In this document: in pieces, positions 16,401-24,121 of the stretch
Position numbering within the stretch: the first letter of the stretch is position 1
Layout: every line of letters starts with the position of its first letter
Assembly (NCBI GenBank): GCA_039714735.1
Contig: JBDLIT010000007.1
Location: 1 to 64,000 of the forward strand
Reading direction: 5' to 3'
DNA from: JASJBU01 sp039714735
GTDB lineage: Bacteria; Pseudomonadota; Gammaproteobacteria; Chromatiales; Chromatiaceae
DNA length: 64,000 bases
The notes under the pieces: generated by a model
Database searches by the model: none
What the model was told of the DNA's origin: nothing
Seen by the model: only the letters and a program-made list of their open reading frames with translations
Position numbers and translations under genes: made by a program

Positions 16401-17445
16401 CACATTCAATGACATATCCCGCACCAATCTGGATGGCAGCGGGCGTGAAATTGTGTTGACCGCTTCAGGGCGTCCAGCCTATTTGTCCCTCGATACCGGT
16501 GCTGGACAGATCTATTTTCCGGATTATGATGGTGGGGCCGTATCCCGGGGGAATTTTGATGGCAGTGGTTATGTGCAACTGGTTACAGGACAGGGTAATC
16601 CCATAGGTAGCGCCCTCGATCTGGCGGCCGGTAAAATCTACTGGAGTGACGGTGCTGTAGGGGACAGTATCCGACGTGCCAATCTGGATGGTTCAGGGGT
16701 GGAAGTCGTGGTCAGCGGTTTGCTGGCGCCACAGGATCTGGCGGTAGATTCTGCTAACGGAAAACTCTACTGGGCGGCAGCTGACGCCAGCAAGATTCAG
16801 CGCGCCAGTCTTGACGGTACAACCATTGAGGATGTGGCGATCGGATTGAATCGTCCGCGAGGCATCGTGGTGGTGGACGCGGCACTGGTGCCGCCGGTAG
16901 CGGGTGGTGGTTCAGGTCCGGTTGTCGAGCCCTGCAACGGCGCCTTCCGTGATGAGTTCAATAACCCGGTATATTCCGGTAACGACGGCAGCCTGAGTTG
17001 GACCGGTGATTGGCAGGAGATCAACGAATCCGACGGTCCAACCGATGGTGATGAGCAGGTGTTTGCCGATTTGTATGAGATCCCGGAGATGCCGACCTAT
17101 CAGCTGTTCGTGCGCGATAACGATAGTGGCGGCGAAGGTGTCATGCGCGCGTTGGATCTGAGTGGCGCTCAAACGGCAACCTTATCCTTTGACTATAAAC
17201 CCTATGGACTGGATAAGAGCACTGATTATGCCTCAGTGCAGATGTCGACCACAGGTACAAGCGGGCCTTGGAGTGAAGTCGTGCGCTTTGCAGGGCCGGT
17301 AAGCGAGGACGCCTACAAACCGTACAGTACGGATATCAGCGCTTACATCTCTGACAATGCTGTGCTGCGCATCATTACCTCCAAGTTCATGGGGCCTTCA
17401 GACTACCTTTGGTTAGACAATATTCAGATTCAGTGCAGCCCCTGA
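13435..17445 (+). CDS. Giant PilX/GspK-like tip protein with DNRLRE-like domains and YWTD propeller
   Basis: This 1336-residue protein opens with a prepilin-like helix (GYIMLPVMLTVALVATIAF) without Glu+5, as in GspK/PilX, then FVAEAGLRHAQWQVKQAGCG, typical of PilX. DNRLRE-like beta domains follow at about 105-275 and 311-490. A Rossmann-like domain (KVLLVVGDALN) covers about 500-700, another beta domain about 715-890, and six YWTD repeats about 898-1152. A MAM/jelly-roll-like end (DEFNNPVYS ... YLWLDNIQIQC) closes it. The GTG start follows GGGAGGGG and overlaps the previous gene. By position it is MshP/MshQ-like; the architecture suggests a pilus-tip adhesin exposed outside the cell. Confidence 0.85.
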   Translation: MRSAGLKQHGYIMLPVMLTVALVATIAFMMNHESSMGSKSISNELEAAQARFVAEAGLRHAQWQVKQAGCGPYTDISGQTFGNHSYSATITPNNAGGQITSYSVPVSDDAWIKSDTPTQNYGNDAQLSTFFRFMPSSTQRTLYRFDIASAGIAPGALVVSAVAKLFVVDSNDSAPVTAHQVTADWTESTVNWDNINASHDSSTLASIPTGSPVGEYVSVNITSLVQGWINGTTANQGIMLKTTWINDLAQFTSKEYGNTSQHPLLEIKISDGTLSNRASIAAQGTLTNGVARGMTREDLVLYQAALNTLELQPDATEGRDTFLDQLFNSNPNGASTSLTIRDESGFNAMRPLLSFDLSLIPAGAHIQAASLGLYLEQSSGDPFSVDVHRVSASWLEDSASWDERQSGTAWSTAGGDFDPVPVTTGVVGPATDLFYALDVTNLVEGWVTDMHANDGLILVVPQGTLQNGFASSDSATAANRPKLTVTYTCECGVACIAPQGSGKVLLVVGDALNVDPGDAYKRSLFEDWGYMVSLIDDDSDQPTIDAALANNDVAYISETVSDWTLGDKLAATTKGVLNEKGGQNDNLAIAPGSTNSVGRSLSVIDSSHYITELLPLGALPIYSADMDGLSVSGTLAPGLQTLADWGGQGSLVVLDVGAEVYQGATYNGDGTATGRRVSLPIGRNSAFNWEYLNNNGRLLVQRAIQWGSEGIGSCSNPQTLEISVIASHDDGEEPLSADQPVLASDDLELGNTSDGDQVVGMRFQNVTISRGSEIIEAYVDFTVDETTSGDTNLIIKGEASDNAAEFAWTYHNIIDRPTTSALTPWSDVPPWNSVGEVHSTPDVAAAVQEIVDRPGWSSGNALAIIISGTGRRIPESYDGLPSGAPKLRVTFCPSGASPSVIYWTDDLANKIQRSDEDGSNIEDVLTGLNAPTGLAIDTSAGKLYWTNGSGQIKRSNLDGTDIEVVFTDLSAVFDVKLDTTAGKVYWNNLTFNDISRTNLDGSGREIVLTASGRPAYLSLDTGAGQIYFPDYDGGAVSRGNFDGSGYVQLVTGQGNPIGSALDLAAGKIYWSDGAVGDSIRRANLDGSGVEVVVSGLLAPQDLAVDSANGKLYWAAADASKIQRASLDGTTIEDVAIGLNRPRGIVVVDAALVPPVAGGGSGPVVEPCNGAFRDEFNNPVYSGNDGSLSWTGDWQEINESDGPTDGDEQVFADLYEIPEMPTYQLFVRDNDSGGEGVMRALDLSGAQTATLSFDYKPYGLDKSTDYASVQMSTTGTSGPWSEVVRFAGPVSEDAYKPYSTDISAYISDNAVLRIITSKFMGPSDYLWLDNIQIQCSP

Positions 17446-17590
17446 TATTATATGGTGCACCCCAAGGGGTTATGCTGCGCAGCACACACAGTGCGCCATA
17501 CATACTGTGAATACATGACGGGAAACTCCTCTAGTTTTGCTCGGGTTTGCCGATAGGAAGAGCGATTGGACGTCATTTAGGAATCTCATT

Positions 17591-18454
17591 ATGCCAACCA
17601 TTTGGGAAAAGGTCACAGCCAATACCAAGTTGATTTCGCTGCCGGATGTCTATCTGAGGCTCAAGGATGTGCTGGATGATCCGGAATTCTGCATGGGGGA
17701 TGTGGCGGAAGTGATCAGTCATGATCCCGCGGCGACTACGCGATTGCTGCGTCTGGTGAACAGCGCCTATTTCGGCCTGGCGGCCAAGATCGACACGGTA
17801 AATCGGGCGGTCAGTATGCTGGGCACTCAACAGGTACATGATCTGGTGCTGGCCTCCTCGGTTGCTCAGACCTTCGACGGCATGTCCAATCAGGTGATGG
17901 ATATGGAGCGCTTCTGGAAAAAGAGCGTCTACTGCGCCATCGCCTGCAAGGAGCTGGCGGCGAAGTGCAATGTACTGGATGGCGAGCGCCTGTTCGTCGC
18001 CGGTCTGCTGCGGGATATTGGACATTTAATCATGTTTCAGACGGCGCCTGAGCAGGCCCAGCAGGCCATGCAACATTCAAGCAAGCAGGGTGTGCCACTT
18101 TTTAAAGTGGAACAGGTGCTGCTTGGTATCGATTACGCCAAGGTTGGTGGCGCCCTGCTGCGACAATGGAATCTGCCTCGCAGCCTGTGGGAGCCGATCG
18201 AGTTCCATGTCGAGCCTGCGGTGGCGGAGGAGTTCCAGTTGTTGACGGCATTGCTGCATATTGCCGCCGCCATCACGGATGCGGTACAGGACGAGCGTGA
18301 TGTCGAGGCGTGTCTCGTGAAGCTGTCATCGGCTGTCTGGCAGGTGACCGGTCTCACTGCGGAGCAGTGTGGCGACCTGCCTGAGAGGGTGGATCAACAG
18401 CTCTCTGCCGTAATGAATCTGATCTTTCCCAGCCTGGGTCAGGCCACAGCCTGA
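17591..18454 (+). CDS. HDOD domain protein
   Basis: The 287 residues form an HDOD domain: ISLPDVYLRLKDVLDD, VISHDPAATTRLLRLVNSAY, AVSMLGTQQVHDLVLAS, then GLLRDIGHLIMFQ. The catalytic HD metal pair of true HD phosphohydrolases is not conserved, as is usual for HDOD proteins, which act as regulatory scaffolds. The ATG at 17591, with AGGA eight bases upstream, was preferred over an upstream TTG. Its place inside the pilus locus suggests a signalling role there. Confidence 0.85.
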   Translation: MPTIWEKVTANTKLISLPDVYLRLKDVLDDPEFCMGDVAEVISHDPAATTRLLRLVNSAYFGLAAKIDTVNRAVSMLGTQQVHDLVLASSVAQTFDGMSNQVMDMERFWKKSVYCAIACKELAAKCNVLDGERLFVAGLLRDIGHLIMFQTAPEQAQQAMQHSSKQGVPLFKVEQVLLGIDYAKVGGALLRQWNLPRSLWEPIEFHVEPAVAEEFQLLTALLHIAAAITDAVQDERDVEACLVKLSSAVWQVTGLTAEQCGDLPERVDQQLSAVMNLIFPSLGQATA

Positions 18455-18639
18455 TTTAAGCTGTCTGGTGAGCAGGTTATTTACTGCGCCGGTCCACCAT
18501 TAATAATGATAGTTCAATTTAATCAGTAGGTTATCCGGATCACACCGACCTTCATCCAGATTGCTGTCCTTAAAGAATCCCCGTCCTCAGCCGATAGTTC
18601 TATCGATATAAAAAGCACCATGAGGCGCTACAGATAGCA

Positions 18640-19410
18640 ATGGCGAATTTTAGTAAATCATCGTTTGGGTTGGTCGAGCTTTGGTCATTGACCCGCTTTG
18701 ATGACAAGGCATTATCCGAATATTCCGAATCCAAGATGTTCGCGGACACCCGCCGGGGTGTAGTGATGCTGGGTTTGGTATTGCTCTTACTGCTGGTTTC
18801 ATCCGCCATTGTCTACGCGATCCTCGGCTATGAGTCGATCTATGTCTATTCCTGCTTAGTACTGGCGGCCTTATCGATCCATGTGGCGATCTCCGCTCAT
18901 GCGGTTGAGGAAGCCAGGATTCTCTATCTGTTGGGCATCACCCTGCTGGTGGTCAATGGGGTGGCCTTCGTGCTGCTGGCGCATTACAGCGGCACTTTCA
19001 ACTCTGCGTTGTTCGCCAGTGTCGTGTTTCTTTTTCTGGTGATGCCACTGGTGCCCTGGGGGCTGCGCGAGGCCTTGCTCATTGTCACCCTGATCTATGC
19101 CCTGTTTACCCTCTCGACCCTGAGCGTACAGGGCCGCTTCGAGCATGAGACCCTGTTGATTCTGTCCTGCGCCGATCCTATGGCTGTGGTGGAGCAAGCC
19201 GCAGCCAATTTGCGAACTGCTCCGCAGCTGTTGTCTGACGATTCTCACTGGCCGGTACAAGTGAGTGTGGGTCTGGTCTCTATCCAGCCTGAATCCGGCC
19301 AATCACTGGATGTGATCTATCGGCAGGCGGACAAGGCGCTTTATCAGGCCAAGCAGACCAAGGGGCAGGATGCCCGGTCCGGCAGGGTTGTCGCAACGGT
19401 GGGCGTCTGA
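18640..19410 (+). CDS. Membrane protein with a degenerate, truncated GGDEF domain
   Basis: After a short cytoplasmic start there are about five to six membrane segments (residues about 38-165), the layout of membrane-bound diguanylate cyclases. The C-terminus keeps only the end of a GGDEF domain (VQVSVGLVSIQPESGQ ... VIYRQADKALYQAKQTKG). The region that should carry DPLTGLxNR and the GGDEF signature is missing: LSCADP leads within a few residues into VEQAAANLRTAPQ. The reading frame is intact, so this looks like an in-frame internal deletion. It cannot be a cyclase; it may have a structural role or be a young pseudogene. It lies three bases before the PilM-like gene. Confidence 0.75.
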   Translation: MANFSKSSFGLVELWSLTRFDDKALSEYSESKMFADTRRGVVMLGLVLLLLLVSSAIVYAILGYESIYVYSCLVLAALSIHVAISAHAVEEARILYLLGITLLVVNGVAFVLLAHYSGTFNSALFASVVFLFLVMPLVPWGLREALLIVTLIYALFTLSTLSVQGRFEHETLLILSCADPMAVVEQAAANLRTAPQLLSDDSHWPVQVSVGLVSIQPESGQSLDVIYRQADKALYQAKQTKGQDARSGRVVATVGV

Positions 19411-19413
19411 GCC

Positions 19414-20547
19414 ATGTTAAGCGTCAGCGATATTCTGGATAAGCTGTCACCTTCCCCGGCGAAGACCGAGAGGCTGGGTCCCATCGGCCTGGATTTCGGT
19501 ATGGATTCGATAAATCTCTGTCAATTGAAGACCCAGGCGGGCAATCGCTATTCAGTAGTTGCCAAGGCTTCAATCGCATATTCCGGCAGCCGAAAAGAGT
19601 TGCTGTCGTCACCGAAGATTTTGAAGAAGCAGTTGTCACAGGCGCTGAAAAAAAACGCATTCACCGGCAGAAAGGTGGTGGCGGTGATGCCGGCCGATGA
19701 GTTGAAGATCACCCCAGTGACCTACAGATCCAATACCCAGAGTGTGGACGAAGAGATTCTCAAGATGCTGGGCGCCCGGTTGGATGGGGAGCTGGGTGAT
19801 TACCTGATCGACTATCTGCCGGTGCGTTCCAATCCCGGTGATGAAGAACACCTGGTGCTGGCCGCCATCGCCCAGCGGGATGATGTGATGAGCTATCTCG
19901 AGGCCCTGCACCGATCCGGCTTGGTAGTGGATGCCCTGGATATAGGTCCGGCAGCATTGAGGCGGCTGATTTGTTCACTTTATAACGGCAAGGATGCAGA
20001 GACGATTCTCGTGATCAATGCGGGAATCAGCAAAAGTTATTTGACCATCATCTCCGGCCGGCGTCTGCTGTTTGATCAACCGGTCTCGTTTGGTGAACAG
20101 ATGCTGGTGGAGAACCTGTCCAGTGCCCTGGAGTTGCCGGTGGATGTCTGCCGGGATCTGATGCTGCACCATGGCTTTGAAAAAACCGCGACGGCTCAGG
20201 AGATGCTCAGTTCGATCGATGGAGAGGATATTTCCCAAACGCTGTTGGAAATAATTAAGCCCAGTTTCATCAAGTTGGTCGAGGAGATCAAACGGGTGTT
20301 GATCTTTACCGCTTCCGAGACTCATGGTAGTCCGGTGAGCCGGATTTGTCTGCTTGGGAGCATCGCGCGCTGGTCCGGGGCGGATTCACTGCTGCACGAT
20401 TTGATCAATATTCCCCTGTCCACCAGTCAGCCGGGCTTTTCGGAGATATTCGAGGATCAGACCAGCGAAGGCGGCTGGATGGAGCGGATTCCGGAGCTGG
20501 CGATTGCCACTGGGCTGGCGCTTCGGGGTATATCGGGACATGAGTGA
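19414..20547 (+). CDS. PilM-like actin-fold assembly protein (MshI-type)
   Basis: The 377-residue protein has the PilM/GspL cytoplasmic pattern: GPIGLDFGMDSINLCQL (phosphate-1 loop), VVAVMPADELKITPVTY, VDALDIGPAALRRL and TILVINAGISKSYLTIIS. It should form the cytoplasmic part of the inner-membrane alignment complex with the PilN- and PilO-like proteins encoded next. It has no membrane segment of its own. Its end overlaps the PilN gene by eight bases. Confidence 0.88.
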   Translation: MLSVSDILDKLSPSPAKTERLGPIGLDFGMDSINLCQLKTQAGNRYSVVAKASIAYSGSRKELLSSPKILKKQLSQALKKNAFTGRKVVAVMPADELKITPVTYRSNTQSVDEEILKMLGARLDGELGDYLIDYLPVRSNPGDEEHLVLAAIAQRDDVMSYLEALHRSGLVVDALDIGPAALRRLICSLYNGKDAETILVINAGISKSYLTIISGRRLLFDQPVSFGEQMLVENLSSALELPVDVCRDLMLHHGFEKTATAQEMLSSIDGEDISQTLLEIIKPSFIKLVEEIKRVLIFTASETHGSPVSRICLLGSIARWSGADSLLHDLINIPLSTSQPGFSEIFEDQTSEGGWMERIPELAIATGLALRGISGHE

Positions 20548-21199
20548 GATCGACCTGATTCCTGAAGTCTATCGGAAGCGGCTACTGTTCAGCCGCTGGG
20601 TGAAGCAATCCCTGGTGTCTCTGGTGCTGCTGACGATTGCCATTGTCGCGGCCTTTGTGTATCTGAAAAATCAAACCGGGCAGATCGATCTGGAATTGAA
20701 GCAATTGCAGTCACAGAAGGCGATCTCGTCCCAGCAGCGCAGCGACCTGGAAAAGCTCACTGCCCGTAAAAAGGACCTGACCCAGCAGTTGGCTCTGCTG
20801 GCGGGGCTGCGCAGTGGTTCTGCCGCAGAGCAGATGTTCCTGACCGTGGACAGGGCGATCTCGGTGGGAAATGTGTGGTTTACCAACTGGAAATTCCGCC
20901 GCGCCGGGACCGCGACCGATAAGGCTCCAAATGAGGTCAATACCGGTTACTTTATTGTTATCCAGGCTGGCGCAGCCAATACAGAGGAGGCCTGGAAGAT
21001 TGAGACACACATGACGATTCAGGGACAAGCCCTGGATCATGCCGCCCTGTCGGGCTTTGTCTCAAACCTGATCGATCAGCCGGTGATCCAGCGTGTACGG
21101 GTGGTCAAGACCGAACAGGTCAATGTCAATAATCACAAGCTGGTCAATTTCAGCCTCGATATCCTGGTGGCGGATGGTGAGTACGGGGTGAATGGCTGA
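20540..21199 (+). CDS. PilN-like inner-membrane assembly protein
   Basis: Starting at ATG 20540, the N-terminus MSEIDLIPEVYRKRLLFSRW is the PilN signature that binds PilM. One membrane helix follows (about residues 25-45), then a coiled coil (QIDLELKQLQSQKAISSQQR) and a periplasmic fold. It is 219 residues long, has the usual PilN topology, and overlaps both neighbouring genes. Confidence 0.87.
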   Translation: MSEIDLIPEVYRKRLLFSRWVKQSLVSLVLLTIAIVAAFVYLKNQTGQIDLELKQLQSQKAISSQQRSDLEKLTARKKDLTQQLALLAGLRSGSAAEQMFLTVDRAISVGNVWFTNWKFRRAGTATDKAPNEVNTGYFIVIQAGAANTEEAWKIETHMTIQGQALDHAALSGFVSNLIDQPVIQRVRVVKTEQVNVNNHKLVNFSLDILVADGEYGVNG

Positions 21200-21759
21200 T
21201 GCAGGATTTCTTTGAATCCGCAGAACCGCGGATAGTCGCCATGATGTTGGGCGCCGTCGTGTTGCTGATCGGTGTGGTGCAGATTACCTATCTGTTGTGG
21301 CCGCAGTTAAAGGCCTTCAATGCGGTCACTGAGAGCCACAGTGTACTGCAGGGTGTGGTCAACAGCAGCGAAGGCCTGGATCAGCAGCTCGGCAAGGCGC
21401 AGTCTGAGGTGCAAAGTCTGGCGCGGCAGCTGCATGGCGACATGGCGGATCTGCCTGCAAAACAGATGGAGTCCTATATTATCGGGCGCCTGCAGAAGGT
21501 CTCCTGGGACACGGGTGTGGAACTGATCAGGGTAAAACCGGGTGATGGGCAGAAGGTGCAGATGTTTCAGGAGAGCCTGTTCGAGGTGGAGATCCATGCC
21601 GCCTATTTCGATTTCTTTACCTGGCTGCGCACCATCGGCGAAGAGCTGGGGTTCATCGTGATCAAGAAATATGAAATCCAGCCTCAAGGGCGTGGCTTGT
21701 CCGACCCGAAGCTTAAGATTGTTCTGACCATGGTCTCCTACCGCATGGTGCAGTCATGA
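21199..21759 (+). CDS. PilO-like inner-membrane assembly protein (MshJ-type)
   Basis: The 186-residue protein has one N-terminal membrane helix (VAMMLGAVVLLIGVVQITYL), a coiled-coil stretch to about residue 95 and a ferredoxin-like periplasmic domain. This is the PilO/GspM plan. It shares TGATG with the PilN gene and ATGA with the next, so the series is translationally coupled. PilN and PilO proteins normally pair in the periplasm to link the motor to the secretin. Confidence 0.82.
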   Translation: MQDFFESAEPRIVAMMLGAVVLLIGVVQITYLLWPQLKAFNAVTESHSVLQGVVNSSEGLDQQLGKAQSEVQSLARQLHGDMADLPAKQMESYIIGRLQKVSWDTGVELIRVKPGDGQKVQMFQESLFEVEIHAAYFDFFTWLRTIGEELGFIVIKKYEIQPQGRGLSDPKLKIVLTMVSYRMVQS

Positions 21760-22127
21760 TTTCTGTTCAGCACTCAGGAGTAAGTCTGTTGCTGTTGATG
21801 TTGGGAGGAGTCGGTAATCTGTTTGCCGGAGGCGCATCCATCGCGCTCGTCAATAATCCTTTCTCCAGGCCGGCGATGCTGGCAGCGCCGGCAAACAAAC
21901 CAGTCAAACGGGAAGAGAAGATAGGGCAACCCGTTGAACTGCAGCTGACCGCCACCCTGGTTTCCGATTCTACACCGCTGGTGATTGTCGAGGGTGAGAT
22001 GCTGGGTATCGGGGAGAAGATCGAAGGCTATCGTCTGTTGGCCGTGGAAGAAGGGCGCGCAGTCTTCACGAAGAAGGGCAAGCGGCATATCTTTGTACTG
22101 GTTGGTAGTGGAGAGGATGTTGAATAA
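21756..22127 (+). CDS. Small exported assembly protein (MshK/PilP-like)
   Basis: A signal-peptide-like N-terminus ending near GNLFAGG precedes a ~95-residue periplasmic domain with NNPFSRPAM, LQLTATLVSDSTPLVIVEGE and GEKIEGYRLLAVEEGRAVFT. This is the layout of MshK/GspC homology-region proteins that contact the secretin N-domains. At 123 residues it is short, and it overlaps the secretin gene by 11 bases. The assignment rests on position and motif pattern. Confidence 0.72.
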   Translation: MISVQHSGVSLLLLMLGGVGNLFAGGASIALVNNPFSRPAMLAAPANKPVKREEKIGQPVELQLTATLVSDSTPLVIVEGEMLGIGEKIEGYRLLAVEEGRAVFTKKGKRHIFVLVGSGEDVE

Positions 22128-23514
22128 CACATATAAAAACAGACAATTTTCTATTGGACTTAGGGCCTGCCTTTTCCTGTTGCTGGTAATCCTGCCCTTA
22201 TCCCCGCAGGCGGAGGGTAAAAAGATTTCAATCTCTCTCGAGGATGTCGAGATCCAGAAAGTGATGCGTATGCTGTCCAAACAGCAGCGGCTGAATATCT
22301 TTGTGGCGGACGGTGTTGGGGGGAAGATATCGATCAATCTGTATGACATGGATGTGGTGGATGCGATCAAATCGATCAGCGATGCGGCGGGTTATGCGGT
22401 TGAAGAGCGCAATGGGAGCTATTTCATTGTTGAGCGTGATGAGGTGGGCAAGTACAACCGTTCCGGTCTGACAGTGGTGCGTTCATTCAAGATTCAGTAC
22501 ACGAAACCTTCACAGGTTGAAAACATCCTGAAGGATTATCTCTCCAGTTTTGGCAAGATTACCACCCTCAATGACCGGGGCCTGTTGATTGTGGAAGATC
22601 AGCCGGGCTACGTGGCGCAGATAGAATCCCTGTTGTCCGAGATCGATCGCGAGCCGAAACAGATCCTGATCGAGGCGAAGATTCTCGAAGTGACCCTGAC
22701 TGACAGTGAGTCCTTTGGTCTGGACTGGAGCAAGTTTTTCACCAACAGCGATGGGTCAGGCAGTTTCGGGATTCAGAATCTGGCCAGTCCCACCAATCCG
22801 GGGCTGTTCTTCCAGTACCTGAGTCCGAATATAGAGATTGCACTGAACGCGTTGAAGGAACGGGGCCGCCTACGGACTCTGTCGACGCCCAAACTATTGG
22901 CCATGGAGGATAGAACCGCTGAGACTGTGGTCGGCACCCGTCTGGGGTTTCGTGTCACCACGACCATCAATCAGGTGACCTCGGAGAGTATCGAATTCCT
23001 CGAAACCGGCATCATTCTCAAAGTGACGCCTTCCGTGGACCGGCAGGGCAAGATTCTGCTCGATATCCATCCTGAAGTGAGTGACGGCTCGGTGTCGGAT
23101 GATGGCATCCCCTCCAAGACCACAACTCAGCTCTCCACCCGCATGCTGGTGCCTGATGGACAGACGGTCTTCCTGGGAGGGTTGATTAAACATAACACCA
23201 ACGAGAGTCGGGAGGGGGTCCCGTTTTTAGGTGATCTGCCCGGGTTGGGTGCGCTGTTCTCGAATCGCTCCAAGAGTCTGACAGCGACCGAGATCGTTGT
23301 CCTGATCACTCCCAAGGTCATCAATTTTCAGACCGACGAGTGGAATAAAGGTAATGTCGAAAAGAGCGACCGTATGGAAACCTTGCTCGGCAATGAAAAG
23401 GTACGGGCAGAGGAAAGGATGAATAAACTCATGGGTGGAGCGGGCTCCCAGGATGAAAGCCAGCCAGAGAACGATCCATCAACTGATGACAATCTGTGGA
23501 TTTTAGATCTCTGA
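22117..23514 (+). CDS. mshL: Secretin (MshL/PilQ-type outer-membrane pore)
   Basis: Starting at ATG 22117, the 465-residue protein has a signal peptide to about residue 35 and an STN domain at about 37-105 (ISISLEDVEIQKVMRMLSKQ). A secretin N domain follows at about 115-190, then the secretin barrel domain at about 250-420, with VPDGQTVFLGGLIK, GVPFLGDLPGLGALFS and TEIVVLITPKVI. It forms the outer-membrane channel for the fibre. It is the last gene of the pilus locus and ends in a terminator. A further upstream in-frame start is possible but would overlap most of the previous gene. Confidence 0.9.
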   Translation: MLNNTYKNRQFSIGLRACLFLLLVILPLSPQAEGKKISISLEDVEIQKVMRMLSKQQRLNIFVADGVGGKISINLYDMDVVDAIKSISDAAGYAVEERNGSYFIVERDEVGKYNRSGLTVVRSFKIQYTKPSQVENILKDYLSSFGKITTLNDRGLLIVEDQPGYVAQIESLLSEIDREPKQILIEAKILEVTLTDSESFGLDWSKFFTNSDGSGSFGIQNLASPTNPGLFFQYLSPNIEIALNALKERGRLRTLSTPKLLAMEDRTAETVVGTRLGFRVTTTINQVTSESIEFLETGIILKVTPSVDRQGKILLDIHPEVSDGSVSDDGIPSKTTTQLSTRMLVPDGQTVFLGGLIKHNTNESREGVPFLGDLPGLGALFSNRSKSLTATEIVVLITPKVINFQTDEWNKGNVEKSDRMETLLGNEKVRAEERMNKLMGGAGSQDESQPENDPSTDDNLWILDL

Positions 23515-23538
23515 GCACATGGTTGCTCAGCCTTTTTT
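23511..23538 (+). terminator. Intrinsic terminator at the end of the pilus locus
   Basis: CTGAGCA and TGCTCAG form a seven-base stem with a six-base loop, followed by CCTTTTTT. It overlaps the secretin stop and the last codons of the convergent smpB. Confidence 0.75.
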
Positions 23539-24006
23539 GAACATGCGTTCCTTCTCCCGCTTCCAGTCCCGATCTCGGTCATCGGCGCGTTTGTCATGCT
23601 GTTTCTTGCCTTTGGCCAGACCGATTTCCAGCTTGGCGTAACCCTTTTTCCAATACATCGCAGTGGGCACCAGGGTATAGCCCTTGCGTTCCACCAGCCC
23701 GATCAGTTTGCTCAGCTGGCTGCGGTGCAGCAGCAGTTTACGGGTGCGGGTGGGGTCTGTCGTTATGTGCGTGGATGCAGTTGTGAGGGGCACGATGTGT
23801 GCGCCGAACAGAAAGGCCTCGCCATTCTTGATCGTGACGTAGCTCTCCTTGATCTGGGCGCGGCCTTCACGCAGGCTTTTGACCTCCCAACCCTGCAGTG
23901 CAATGCCGGCCTCGTAGCGTTCTTCGATGAAGAAGTCGTGGCCGGCCTTTTTGTTCAGGGCGATGGTGGAACCGGGGGATTTTGCTTTTTTTGATTTCTT
24001 TGCCAT
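23527..24006 (-). CDS. smpB: SsrA-binding protein SmpB
   Basis: The 159-residue protein has the SmpB oligonucleotide-binding barrel (ALNKKAGHDFFIEERYEAGI, LQGWEVKSLREGRAQIKESY) and a Lys/Arg-rich C-terminal tail that enters the empty mRNA channel. It binds tmRNA and is essential for trans-translation. It converges on the pilus secretin gene. Its usual neighbours ratA, rnfH and bamE lie on the other side, while ssrA is displaced to about base 2260. Confidence 0.96.
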   Translation of the reverse strand: MAKKSKKAKSPGSTIALNKKAGHDFFIEERYEAGIALQGWEVKSLREGRAQIKESYVTIKNGEAFLFGAHIVPLTTASTHITTDPTRTRKLLLHRSQLSKLIGLVERKGYTLVPTAMYWKKGYAKLEIGLAKGKKQHDKRADDRDRDWKREKERMFKKG

Positions 24007-24121
24007 CGGCGCATTTTAAACGGCAGCGGATGCCGCCGCCAGCCTTGCCTTGTTATGTCGGGTAAATTTACGGAAAATAGATGAATTTTATTGGTTCGGT
24101 AGGGGATTAAGGATAGGAATT

